Made by a program: the position numbers and the translations under genes. DNA of 64,000 nt from positions 1,116,001-1,180,000 of the forward strand of contig NZ_JARJHT010000002.1 of the NCBI RefSeq assembly GCF_029269745.1, read 5' to 3'. The notes beneath the pieces are model-generated. The model was not told where the DNA came from. It ran no database searches and was given only the letters and a program-made list of their open reading frames with translations. Shown piece after piece: positions 45,224-52,789 of this stretch (position 1 is its first letter; each line of letters opens with the position of its first letter). The stretch comes from Polluticoccus soli (lineage in GTDB: Bacteria > Bacteroidota > Bacteroidia > Chitinophagales > Chitinophagaceae).

Positions 45224-45232
45224 TGTGAATAA
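45224..45232 (+). promoter_or_regulatory. DnaA-box-like site
   Basis: TGTGAATAA fits the relaxed DnaA box TTATNCACA read on the other strand. It lies about 60 bases upstream of dnaX, next to a small inverted repeat GTTAAT/ATTAAC at 45205-45218. A single site of this size can occur by chance. Confidence 0.2.
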
Positions 45233-45468
45233 CTTCTTGCCGGTCGCATTAGGGTTTGTTTTATCTGTTGTTTGTTTTTGATTGTTTTTTCCCGGAACAC
45301 TGTCAAATCCCGTGTTTTTTGTTGTCGGTTGTTGTCATTTAAACCCCTAAATCCCCCGGCTGGAATAAGCAATTCTTCGCTTGTCAGTCTAAAGGGGACT
45401 TCCGGAATCCCTTGTTACTCGCGGCCTTCCCCTTTAGGGGATAGGGGTTAACCGTCATTGCGAGTTTC

Positions 45469-45507
45469 CACCCCTCCTTAATTTAAGGAGGGGTGCAGGG
45501 GTGGTTT
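45469..45507 (+). repeat. hairpin repeat, left copy of an inverted pair
   Basis: A 12-base-pair stem (45469-45480 with 45484-45495) is followed by GCAGGGGTGGT. The reverse complement of the whole unit recurs at 45571-45607. Confidence 0.75.
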
Positions 45508-45570
45508 CTGCGTAACACGGGGAAAGTTCAACAGCGATCCATTTGTTCAGCATCAACCCTGCGCAAGTAG

Positions 45571-45607
45571 GACCACCCCCTGCCCCTCCTTAAAACAAGG
45601 AGGGGTG
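45571..45607 (-). repeat. hairpin repeat, right copy of an inverted pair
   Basis: This copy (stem 45583-45591 with 45597-45605) is in inverse orientation to the copy at 45469-45507; the two enclose about 65 bases. Confidence 0.75.
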
Positions 45608-45623
45608 ATTTTCTTTTCTCTCC

Positions 45624-45784
45624 CGTCATTGCGAGGAGCGAGCACCGGCGCTCGCTCCTGATCCAGTCTTGCCGCGACGAAGCAATCTAGCCCAAACATA
45701 GACAGTTCAACGCGTGGTTAGATTGCTTCGTCGCTGCTACTGCATCACGCTGCCAAGCGTCACTGCTCGCTCCTCGCAATGACG
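45624..45784. repeat. 161-base nested inverted repeat (REP/MITE-like)
   Basis: Perfect outer arms of 21 bases (45624-45644 with 45764-45784, CGTCATTGCGAGGAGCGAGC and its complement) enclose perfect inner arms of 16 bases (45674-45689 with 45719-45734, GCGACGAAGCAATCTA and its complement). The element contains no open reading frame. The arms resemble repeats that occur in many copies in Bacteroidota genomes. Confidence 0.85.
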
Positions 45785-45857
45785 TTTAGTATTAATTACA
45801 AAAATACGCATTTTCCACCACACCATAAAACTCAACCCACACATAACCCGAAACCAT

Positions 45858-45865
45858 TATCTTTA
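45858..45865 (+). promoter_or_regulatory. -7-like promoter box of the TauE gene
   Basis: TATCTTTA differs from TAnnTTTG only at the last base. It ends six bases before the ATG at 45872, another short-leader arrangement. Confidence 0.35.
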
Positions 45866-45871
45866 TAACCG

Positions 45872-46645
45872 ATGGAATATGTCATTATCTGCCTGGTGGC
45901 GTTTGCGGGGTCGTGGCTTACGTTGTTCTCGGGGTTTGGACTGGGAACGATACTGCTGCCTGTGTTCGGGCTGTTCTTCCCGGTGGAGGTGGCTATTGCG
46001 CTGACAGCTATCGTGCATTTTCTCAACAACATCTTCAAACTGCTGCTGCTGGGCAGGCATGCCGACAAGGGTGCGCTGCTGCGTTTCGGGCTGCCTTCTA
46101 TAGTGGCGGCGCTACTGGGCGCCTGGCTGCTGACGCGGCTCACGGGCATGGAGCCGCTGTACAGCTATACGCTGGGTGACAAAGAACTTTCGGTGACGCC
46201 GGTGAAGCTGGTGATAGCCGTGGTGCTGGCTTTGTTTGCTTTGTTCGATATCATACCGAGGTTTAGCAAGATGGAGTTCTCCGCCAAATGGCTGCCGCTG
46301 GGCGGGGTGCTGAGTGGCTTCTTCGGCGGACTGTCGGGGATGCAGGGAGCACTGCGTTCGGCCTTCCTGGTGCGGGCCGGCCTGAGCAAGGAAGCTTTTA
46401 TAGCAACGGGCGTGGCCATAGCCTGCATGATAGATGTTACCCGTCTTTCTGTTTACTCACGTAATATCATTTCCGCTCACAGCTCGCTCAACTATGGTCT
46501 TGTCTTAGCCGCTACCCTCGCCGCTTTTGCTGGTGCCTTTCTCGGCGCCAAACTGCTGAAAAAGGTGACCATCGAAGCCGTACACATTGTGGTAGCCGTG
46601 ATGCTGCTGGTGTATTCGGTGTTGTTGGGGATGGGGGTGTTGTGA
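45872..46645 (+). CDS. TauE/SafE-family permease
   Basis: This 257-residue inner-membrane protein has about eight helices and the TauE/SafE pattern: GLGTILLPVFGLFFPVEVAI with ALTAIVHFLNNIFKLLLLGR in the first half and GVLSGFFGGLSGMQGALRSA in the second half. Family members export sulfite, sulfoacetate or other organic anions. The substrate here is unknown. The gene is richer in G and C than its downstream neighbour. It lies just after the repeat cluster. Confidence 0.88.
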   Translation: MEYVIICLVAFAGSWLTLFSGFGLGTILLPVFGLFFPVEVAIALTAIVHFLNNIFKLLLLGRHADKGALLRFGLPSIVAALLGAWLLTRLTGMEPLYSYTLGDKELSVTPVKLVIAVVLALFALFDIIPRFSKMEFSAKWLPLGGVLSGFFGGLSGMQGALRSAFLVRAGLSKEAFIATGVAIACMIDVTRLSVYSRNIISAHSSLNYGLVLAATLAAFAGAFLGAKLLKKVTIEAVHIVVAVMLLVYSVLLGMGVL

Positions 46646-46694
46646 TTTGCTGGGTGGCATTGTGACAAGCAAAAAACATGTAGATTAGCTTTCA

Positions 46695-47549
46695 ATGCTG
46701 TTGCAGTCTAAAATTCAATATAAACACTACGAACCCGGCGAGTTTACGTCTATTGCAGAAAGGACGCTGGCAGAAGCAGAGGAATTGATAAACACTTACC
46801 CTTGGGAGGCACAGCGTTATCACCAGCCAATAGGATTTACTAGCCCGTCTATCAGTTTCAGAAACATGGAAGGCGATCATTTGAAGCTGGCGTTAGGTTA
46901 CAATCAGAAATTCAATCTTTATTTATTTCCTGCACAACAAAAACCTCGCAAAAAGACTGTTGCAGATCTTGAAAGCGCCATAAAAGATGTCCGGGATTTT
47001 TATCATGGAAATGAACTGGAAGGCTTTAAGCAGGAAAGGTTTGTATTCAATCCCAAAAAGCATTTTGAAACCAAAAGTTTTGAATACCAGGTGACGCCCA
47101 AACGAGCTTGGGCATTTTCATGGTTTAGATTAGGATTCTTCACGCTACTTACCCTCTACTTTCCAATTTATGAAGGCACTGCGTTTGCATTTGCAGCATT
47201 TTTCCCTTTTTGGTTTGTCTTTGCAGGAGTAAACCTAATTTTTCTAATCAACTACTGGTGGTACGAGAGAGATACGATAATCAAAATCACTGCAGGGCAG
47301 GATAATTTTTGGATCAGCAGAAACGGCAATGTGCTTCACTACAATAAAAAAGACGTCAAAGAAATCCGATATTATAAATCACCGGGTAATAGAAACCCTT
47401 GGTCGGATAATATTATAATTGAATTAATACTCCGCGACGGACAGGCACTAAAGTTCACTAACCTTTTAATACCATTTTATACTCTGCTTGGTAAGTTTCA
47501 GAACACACCAAGCAATTGTATCGACAAGGCTTTTCCCTTCGCACGATAG
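46695..47549 (+). CDS. hypothetical membrane protein
   Basis: This 284-residue protein has two central membrane helices (about 141-160 and 165-190) with hydrophilic N- and C-terminal domains. No signal peptide is seen, and no family is recognised. The coding sequence is more A/T-rich than the TauE gene upstream. It lies 50 bases after that gene and has a near-consensus TAGCTTTC box two bases before its ATG. Confidence 0.65.
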   Translation: MLLQSKIQYKHYEPGEFTSIAERTLAEAEELINTYPWEAQRYHQPIGFTSPSISFRNMEGDHLKLALGYNQKFNLYLFPAQQKPRKKTVADLESAIKDVRDFYHGNELEGFKQERFVFNPKKHFETKSFEYQVTPKRAWAFSWFRLGFFTLLTLYFPIYEGTAFAFAAFFPFWFVFAGVNLIFLINYWWYERDTIIKITAGQDNFWISRNGNVLHYNKKDVKEIRYYKSPGNRNPWSDNIIIELILRDGQALKFTNLLIPFYTLLGKFQNTPSNCIDKAFPFAR

Positions 47550-47559
47550 CTCACGCTGC

Positions 47560-47575
47560 CCTGAGTTTGCAACTC
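47560..47575 (+). repeat. CCTGAGTTTGCAACTC repeat, copy 1
   Basis: This 16-base sequence recurs exactly at 48401-48416. Here it lies three bases before the promoter box of the TonB-domain gene. It is close to the second half of a palindrome. Confidence 0.7.
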
Positions 47576-47577
47576 CG

Positions 47578-47585
47578 TACCTTTG
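47578..47585 (+). promoter_or_regulatory. -7 promoter box of the TonB-domain gene
   Basis: TACCTTTG matches TAnnTTTG, 16 bases before the ATG at 47602. The repeat at 47560-47575 covers the region where the -33 element should lie. Confidence 0.5.
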
Positions 47586-47601
47586 TATCTTCCTCTCAAT
47601 A

Positions 47602-48387
47602 ATGATATCGCAAACTAAACTTATTACGGCAACAGTAGCCCTATTATTGTTGTTTTTCACGCACAGGTCAACAGCGCAAACCGCGGATACTGGTATTCGT
47701 AAATTGTATCTCTACATTGAGCGTATGCCGCAATTTCCAGGCAATGTCAACCAGTTCCTTTCAAAAAATATCCAATACCCCGACGAGGCAGTGGCCAATG
47801 GGATAAGTGGCAAAGTTGTGATCGGCTTCGTAGTAGATAGTACTGGTTACCTGGATAGTGTTTATGTACGAGAAAGTGTACACACCTCGCTTGACAAGGA
47901 GGCATTGCGGGTAGTGAGGTTGATGCCTCGCTGGATTCCGGGCAAACAGGGAAACAAGCCCGTAAGAATTTACTACAGCCTTCCCATCACTTTCCGATTT
48001 TCGGATGAACCGCTCTCTAAGCCAAATGTTGACAGTACCGACCCTGCGGCAAAGCGCCGCCTGCAGGATTCGCTAGCCAACAATTACGGCCCTGCATTTC
48101 AACAATCATGGTCGCAATACCTCGCGCGCAACCTGAAATATCCGAAAGAAGCACGCAAACAGAAAATTACTGGACGGGTGAGGGTTCAATTTTTAGTGCA
48201 GGCTGACGGAACGGTAACGAATGTTGAAATCGAAGAATCTGCGCATCCTATCCTCGACCAGGAAGCCCTTCGTGTTGCAAAACAGATGGCGAAAAGCAGG
48301 TGGAGACCAGGCAAAATCAACGGGCAGTTTGCACGTTACTACCTTGTTATCCCTTTTTATTTTCCTGTTGAAGGAGCATACCAATAG
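47602..48387 (+). CDS. periplasmic protein with two TonB C-terminal domains
   Basis: This 261-residue protein has a signal peptide (residues 1-24) and two TonB-like C-terminal domains: PQFPGNVNQFLSKNIQYPDE (about 41-130) and QYLARNLKYPKEARKQKITG (about 172-258). TonB domains carry energy to outer membrane receptors, but proteins with only signal peptide and TonB domains and no membrane anchor, as here, are likely to play a structural or scaffold role. The start at 47602 is chosen because it begins the signal peptide. Confidence 0.85.
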   Translation: MISQTKLITATVALLLLFFTHRSTAQTADTGIRKLYLYIERMPQFPGNVNQFLSKNIQYPDEAVANGISGKVVIGFVVDSTGYLDSVYVRESVHTSLDKEALRVVRLMPRWIPGKQGNKPVRIYYSLPITFRFSDEPLSKPNVDSTDPAAKRRLQDSLANNYGPAFQQSWSQYLARNLKYPKEARKQKITGRVRVQFLVQADGTVTNVEIEESAHPILDQEALRVAKQMAKSRWRPGKINGQFARYYLVIPFYFPVEGAYQ

Positions 48388-48400
48388 GACGCCCCGCTTT

Positions 48401-48419
48401 CCTGAGTTTGCAACTCAGG
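48401..48419. repeat. CCTGAGT palindrome, copy 2
   Basis: A perfect 7-base-pair palindrome (48401-48407 with 48413-48419) with a TTGCA loop. Its first 16 bases are identical to the copy at 47560-47575. It lies between the TonB-domain gene and the next gene. Confidence 0.7.
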
Positions 48420-48483
48420 ATTTACAACCTCATTTCCATAAATGTAGCGCCTGCTGTATTTTGGCCCCATCAATAACTACCTT

Positions 48484-49941
48484 ATGACCAAACCCTTGAT
48501 CTTATTATTGCTCGCCCTCCCTACCGTTTTGAGTGCACAATGGAAGCAGGACGGAACGCGACTTACAGATAAAACCGTTGGAAAGAACCTGGTGACCAAC
48601 CAGCCTATACGTGGTAAGGAGATCTATTTCGGAGAGAGAATACACCACACCGAGATAGACACCCAGCAACAACTAATGACCGTACAACTGCGCGGCACCA
48701 GCGCCAATGGCAAATGGATGGACAACACCGGTGATCATATATTATATGACCTGAAACAGAAACGAGGAAAATGGCGCAAGAATATCGTGTACGAAACGGC
48801 GTTCATCGAGAACTTTGGCAAGTACATATTGGAGATAAAGGAGGACAGAACCCACCGGCTGAACCCCGAGGATGGGAAACCACTCTGGAGCACGAAAAAC
48901 AGGGTATACTTCGCCGATCCGGAACTGGAGATCGGTATCGGCTATAAGTTCAGCTTTTGGTCGGGCGGACAAACGGATAAACTGGAAGGTATAAACCTGA
49001 AAACGGGCGAAGACATCTGGAGCCGCCGTGTAGGCGGAGAATACAACTGGAACGACCTGCTGTACATGGATGACTCGACGGTGCTGATAGTTGCAGACGG
49101 ATTGCACACGCTCAACCTGAAGACCGGCAGAGGCTGGGACTATAATACCACCACCTACGAATATGGCATACGCGATATCGTCTCCAATGTTTTGCGCGAC
49201 AGCAACGACATCTACCTAGCCTCAAGAAATGAGTTGGTAAAAGTGAAAAAGCAGGGAAAACTGGCCTGGTCTGCACCTCTGGCCCATGCCAGCAAATCCG
49301 TTATTTTCATCAACGACGGCAAACTGTACGTGGTGAACCGAGGATATGCGTACAGGGGTTACCGCCAGGTGGACTATGGCAAGCCTTTCGTTGCCGCATT
49401 TGACGTGACTACCGGTAAAGAACTTTTTAAAGGCTACTTCGGGAAAGGCAACACAATAAAAAACTTCCGGCTCATTGATAACGCATTTTACCTCGTGCTT
49501 GAAGGCACGGTAGTAAAGATATCTGCAGACAACGGAGCTATACTGGCTGAGCGCAAGCTAGATGAGAAGGTGCAGGGCAAGCCAGCATATTTTATTGGCA
49601 CGCAAACATACGTTCTCAACAACGGGAACTACAAAGCGCTTACCACTACCGATACGACAAAACGCTTTGTATTTACTGATAAGCACAAGGTCTTAGCACT
49701 CGACAACCAGCTACAGGTGGTAAGCGAAACGGACACAGCCGATCTATGGGTGTACTATGCTGCTGCGGGTGAAAAGAAATTTCTCTCGAAAAATGACAAG
49801 ACCATTGTGATCGATAAAGACGACCGGAAAATCGCTGAATTGGATGCAACTCACCGTGGTCGCATCATTGGCACATCGCTATACGATATCAACAATGATA
49901 ATTTCACGGAAATAGATATTTCGTCTATTCTTAAAGACTAA
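48484..49941 (+). CDS. exported PQQ-like beta-propeller protein
   Basis: This 485-residue protein has a signal peptide (residues 1-18) and repeated beta-strand units of the PQQ-enzyme-repeat type, such as EGINLKTGEDIWSRRVGG and VAAFDVTTGKELFKGYFG, which build a beta-propeller. Proteins like BamB use this fold as a scaffold in outer membrane assembly, and quinoprotein dehydrogenases use it for catalysis. I see no dehydrogenase metal site, so a scaffold role is more likely. It should act in the periplasm. Confidence 0.8.
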   Translation: MTKPLILLLLALPTVLSAQWKQDGTRLTDKTVGKNLVTNQPIRGKEIYFGERIHHTEIDTQQQLMTVQLRGTSANGKWMDNTGDHILYDLKQKRGKWRKNIVYETAFIENFGKYILEIKEDRTHRLNPEDGKPLWSTKNRVYFADPELEIGIGYKFSFWSGGQTDKLEGINLKTGEDIWSRRVGGEYNWNDLLYMDDSTVLIVADGLHTLNLKTGRGWDYNTTTYEYGIRDIVSNVLRDSNDIYLASRNELVKVKKQGKLAWSAPLAHASKSVIFINDGKLYVVNRGYAYRGYRQVDYGKPFVAAFDVTTGKELFKGYFGKGNTIKNFRLIDNAFYLVLEGTVVKISADNGAILAERKLDEKVQGKPAYFIGTQTYVLNNGNYKALTTTDTTKRFVFTDKHKVLALDNQLQVVSETDTADLWVYYAAAGEKKFLSKNDKTIVIDKDDRKIAELDATHRGRIIGTSLYDINNDNFTEIDISSILKD

Positions 49942-50016
49942 ATTACCTGACAGAACAGCGTTAAAACACCCTATCAATAATTATCCGAAAGTCTTAATTT
50001 TCCGAAAATTCAGACA

Positions 50017-50214
50017 ATGCTCTTAGTTGCCATACTCCTGCCCTGTTTCTCGTTTCTTTTGCGGGGGAAGATCATAAGCTTTTTTGTTTGCGGCTTCCTC
50101 CAGCTTACGCTTATAGGCTGGCTGCCTGCTGCTGTCTGGGCTGTACTCAGTCTGCAAAACAGCAGAGCAGAAAGACGCACTACCCGCATCATAAGGGCTA
50201 TGAATAACCGCTAA
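50017..50214 (+). CDS. YqaE/Pmp3-family small membrane protein
   Basis: This 65-residue protein has two membrane helices (about 1-15 and 22-46) and the family pattern AILLPCFSFLLRGKIIS followed by QLTLIGWLPAAVWAVLS. YqaE and Pmp3 proteins are small hydrophobic proteins linked to membrane stress and salt tolerance in other organisms. A basic C-terminal tail (RAERRTTRIIRAMNNR) follows. The gene is small but fits the family well. Confidence 0.75.
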   Translation: MLLVAILLPCFSFLLRGKIISFFVCGFLQLTLIGWLPAAVWAVLSLQNSRAERRTTRIIRAMNNR

Positions 50215-50248
50215 TAGCCACCACCTGCGTGGCACTCAGGACTTGAAT

Positions 50249-50731
50249 CTATTCACCAAAATAATCAGACTGACAAGGGCAGACAGATGTAGCATCCAGG
50301 CAGCAGTCTTCTAACTCTAACCGTACACCATTACTATCAGTTTCGTATATCCTGGTTGCAGTTATTTCATAAAACCGGGTTTCATTATCCCATTCTTTAA
50401 AAACACATTTCACTATCTTTTGGAAAGGTCCTGCGTTATAAACACCACGTGTTTCAGTTTCATCAGACTGGTTTATTTGCATGAAGGTAAATTCAACGGT
50501 TCCATCTGCTCTTATCTCCACCCATCGGCCCGGAGTGCCAGTTCCAGAAACGCCTGGCCTGGTTTCAAATTGTCTTTTGCCCACGAAGGGTAACGATGGT
50601 TGTACTTGTTCTGTCTGAACAGGCTGAACAACAGTAACAGTATCGTCCGGAATATTTCCTTCTGCTTTGTCGCCACTGGCGCAGCCCCCCATTAGCAAGC
50701 AAATAACTACGAACAGGTTTTTAAATTCCAT
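50249..50731 (-). CDS. lipoprotein of unknown function
   Basis: This 160-residue protein has a lipoprotein signal (lipobox LLMGGC, Cys near 17) and a mature region ending in a Cys-rich tail (EDCCLDATSVCPCQSDYFGE), with five Cys that could bind metal or form disulfides. I recognise no family. It is transcribed alone. Confidence 0.65.
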   Translation of the reverse strand: MEFKNLFVVICLLMGGCASGDKAEGNIPDDTVTVVQPVQTEQVQPSLPFVGKRQFETRPGVSGTGTPGRWVEIRADGTVEFTFMQINQSDETETRGVYNAGPFQKIVKCVFKEWDNETRFYEITATRIYETDSNGVRLELEDCCLDATSVCPCQSDYFGE

Positions 50732-50834
50732 ATCGACGATTGATGCCGGAAAATACTTCTATTTATTCACACTACAGCCTCAGCAACAGCGATCAACCAA
50801 CATCAGGTCGCTAACCGGCAATAACTCTGCTGCA

Positions 50835-50862
50835 TTGTGTACCATATTGAAGCGTATCTTTG
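50835..50862 (+). promoter_or_regulatory. promoter of the four-helix membrane protein gene
   Basis: TTG at 50835-50837 and TATCTTTG at 50855-50862 are 17 bases apart. The box ends four bases before the ATG at 50866, so the predicted start of transcription falls on the ATG itself. Confidence 0.55.
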
Positions 50863-50865
50863 ATC

Positions 50866-51207
50866 ATGCTCCTGATCATTCTAAGCCTCTGTGTTTACCT
50901 AACGGGTGTTGTTCTTTCAGCGCGCACACTGAGCAGGAATGAAATAAAAAAATTCTGGCGCTATAATACTATCATCCTCGCGCTGGGTATAGCCCTGGTT
51001 CTTATCGCAGGTGCCATGTACGATGGTTTTGATGCGCTCCGGTTTGTAGTGCCCCAGGTGTACGCCGTTACAGCTTACCCGGTAATGGTCTCATTGGTTG
51101 CACTGATCATTGCCATCAGGAAAAAATGGGAGATCACCATTGTCTGTGCCGTATTGGGCGTTGGGCTGGGAAGTGTAATGTTCACCTGGGTGTTTGAAAA
51201 TTTATAG
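50866..51207 (+). CDS. small four-helix membrane protein
   Basis: This 113-residue protein has four likely membrane helices (about 1-20, 33-53, 62-84 and 90-110) and almost no soluble part. No family is recognised. I use the ATG at 50866; a TTG at 50860 overlaps the promoter box. The gene is followed by a terminator shared with the convergent desaturase gene. Confidence 0.65.
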   Translation: MLLIILSLCVYLTGVVLSARTLSRNEIKKFWRYNTIILALGIALVLIAGAMYDGFDALRFVVPQVYAVTAYPVMVSLVALIIAIRKKWEITIVCAVLGVGLGSVMFTWVFENL

Positions 51208-51220
51208 AGCACGACCATAA

Positions 51221-51248
51221 AAAAAGCCCCTGCATGCAGGGGCTTTTT
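51221..51248. terminator. bidirectional Rho-independent terminator
   Basis: A perfect 14-base-pair palindrome (51221-51234 with 51235-51248), with A-run and T-run ends, lies between the convergent stops at 51207 and 51271. Confidence 0.9.
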
Positions 51249-51270
51249 GCCTAAGGGGGAGGTATAGGCA

Positions 51271-52050
51271 CTAATGTTGTTTTGATGTCTGTCCGCCTTC
51301 CTCTGCCGAAACAGGCACTGCAGCCAGTTTAGGCACCCGTATCACGCCAAGCTTGTTCAGCAGCAGGATGACCGGGTAAACGGGATCGAACTCGTGACCG
51401 CGCACACCGAAGTTGATAGCCGAAGGATGCTTGTGGTGGTTGTTATGATACGACTCACCCAGCATCAGTATATCTACAGGCAGCAGGTTCTCTGATGTGT
51501 TCTTCATAATGAAGTTCTTGTAGCCAAACTTGTGTGCAAACCAGTTGATGATAGCGCCGTGAAAGGCACCCATCACAATAACAACCGGCAGCAGCAGGTA
51601 TAACCATGGTGAAGTTGCATACAGCACAAAGATGGCTGTATAAATGCCTACCCAGATCAATCGCGACGGCGCGGAGTTAGCCATGCGGTCAAACCAGTTC
51701 CATTCGGGAAGGTTCTTGGTGTACTTCTCGTCTACCTGTATACGCCCGTGAAATATATCTCGGTAGATACGGCTGGTGCGCCACATCATCGAGAATATGT
51801 TAGAAGAAAAGTTGGGCGAATGCGGGTCGAGCTCGGTATCGGTATGCGCATGGTGCAGCCTGTGCATGATGGCATAGGCACGCGGGCTCATATAGTGCGA
51901 ACCTTGCGTGATATAGGTAAACACGAAAAAGAAACGCTCCCAAAACTTACTCATCTTGAACGCGCCATGCGAGGCATAGCGGTGATGAAAGAAGGTTTGC
52001 GAAAATAGCGACAGGTACCAAATGGCAATAAAAAAAATAATGATCGGCAT
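51271..52050 (-). CDS. membrane fatty acid (acyl-CoA-type) desaturase
   Basis: This 259-residue membrane enzyme has the three histidine boxes of the desaturase family: HHRYASH (near 22), HRLHHAHTD (near 63) and HNNHHKHPSA (near 204), which bind a di-iron centre. The SCD/delta-9 type makes unsaturated fatty acids by oxygen-dependent desaturation of acyl-CoA or phospholipid acyl chains. Four membrane helices are predicted. It shares a terminator with the gene at 50866. This adds to the lipid-related genes in the window. Confidence 0.92.
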   Translation of the reverse strand: MPIIIFFIAIWYLSLFSQTFFHHRYASHGAFKMSKFWERFFFVFTYITQGSHYMSPRAYAIMHRLHHAHTDTELDPHSPNFSSNIFSMMWRTSRIYRDIFHGRIQVDEKYTKNLPEWNWFDRMANSAPSRLIWVGIYTAIFVLYATSPWLYLLLPVVIVMGAFHGAIINWFAHKFGYKNFIMKNTSENLLPVDILMLGESYHNNHHKHPSAINFGVRGHEFDPVYPVILLLNKLGVIRVPKLAAVPVSAEEGGQTSKQH

Positions 52051-52216
52051 GATGAATTTGCTGATTTAGCTACCAGGGAAAAGAATAAAAAGGAAGGCGC
52101 TGCAGGAGGTGCTAAGTGCTGGAGAGAATGCCTAAGAATTGATCTCTAATCTGATACGGTAATTGTAATTATCTGAAGGTAGTACAACAAAGGTTAAGGA
52201 AAAGCCATAATAAACA

Positions 52217-52241
52217 AATGGCTGCACTTAGTGCAGCCATT
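52217..52241 (-). terminator. terminator of the RRM gene
   Basis: An 11-base-pair stem (52217-52227 with 52231-52241) with a 3-base loop lies 26 bases after the RRM stop on the minus strand, with a moderate T-rich tail. Confidence 0.65.
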
Positions 52242-52266
52242 AACAGTATGTTTAGCTAAAAGCGGT

Positions 52267-52536
52267 TTAATAACGCCTGTTATTGTTGTTTTCCGTGCGC
52301 GGTTTGGCCTCATTTACTACCAGAGACTGTGAATCGAAGGTAGTATTGTTAAGACGGGCTACAGCTTTCTCGCCACTGGCGCGTTCTTCCATTTCCACAA
52401 ACCCAAACCCGCGAGAACGGTTGGTAAATTTATCATTGATGATGCTTACAGATGTCACTACGCCAAATTCAGAGAATAGGCCGTGCAGTTGTTTTTCGGT
52501 GGTGTGGTAGTTGAGGTTTCCAACAAAAAGTTTCAT
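52267..52536 (-). CDS. RNA-binding protein with one RRM domain
   Basis: This 89-residue protein is a single RNA recognition motif: RNP2 is KLFVGNLNY (near residue 2) and RNP1 is SRGFGFVEME (near 42-51), followed by a short Asn/Arg tail. RRM proteins of this size, common in Bacteroidota and cyanobacteria, bind single-stranded RNA and may regulate cold or stress responses. A long pyrimidine-rich leader lies upstream. Confidence 0.93.
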   Translation of the reverse strand: MKLFVGNLNYHTTEKQLHGLFSEFGVVTSVSIINDKFTNRSRGFGFVEMEERASGEKAVARLNNTTFDSQSLVVNEAKPRTENNNNRRY

Positions 52537-52789
52537 AAAAACAATTTAATAAAATTAAAAAAGAATGGAAACCGGAGAAAAGCAGAACTGAAGAGAAAGA
52601 GTAGTAAACCGGTTCGTATCAGAAGAGCAAAGGTCGGGCGACCATCGTATTCAATTGAAGGTAGGCATTATTGCTATCATTTCAAAAAAAATAAATTTTG
52701 TAGAAAAATTGAAAAAGAAGCGGCCGTAAGTCTGATCCTGACGTTTGTAACTCATTACTAAGTATTATCTTAGCTTAAACATTCTTCGC
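52537..52789 (-). promoter_or_regulatory. long pyrimidine-rich 5' leader of the RRM gene
   Basis: On the minus strand, the near-consensus box GACCTTTG (52629-52636) is followed by about 90 bases rich in T and C before the ATG at 52536. Such a leader could be a site for autoregulation by the RRM protein itself; that is inference. I see no protein-coding gene in this 253-base gap; the plus-strand reading frame there lacks any family match. Confidence 0.35.

Larger units (their letters stand above)
45233..45871. repeat. cluster of interspersed repeats between dnaX and the TauE gene
   Basis: This gene-free stretch of about 640 bases is built from several repeat types: a T/G-rich tract (45249-45340), two copies of a CCCC-AAAGGGG element (45341-45402 and 45423-45452), an inverted pair of CACCCCTCCTT hairpins (45469-45607), a short GTCATTGCGAG unit at 45453-45464 and a 161-base nested palindrome (45624-45784). 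No protein-coding potential was found. Such elements recur across Bacteroidota genomes as non-coding, possibly mobile, sequences. Confidence 0.75.

Noticed and set aside
45233-45871. CRISPR array or insertion sequence in the repeat cluster
   Set aside because: Repeats are not evenly spaced with unique spacers, and there is no transposase gene or terminal repeat pair around a coding frame.
52483-52761. 92-residue plus-strand frame in the gap before the VOC gene
   Set aside because: It starts inside the RRM gene in antisense, is dominated by Lys and Arg from A-rich DNA and has no family match.
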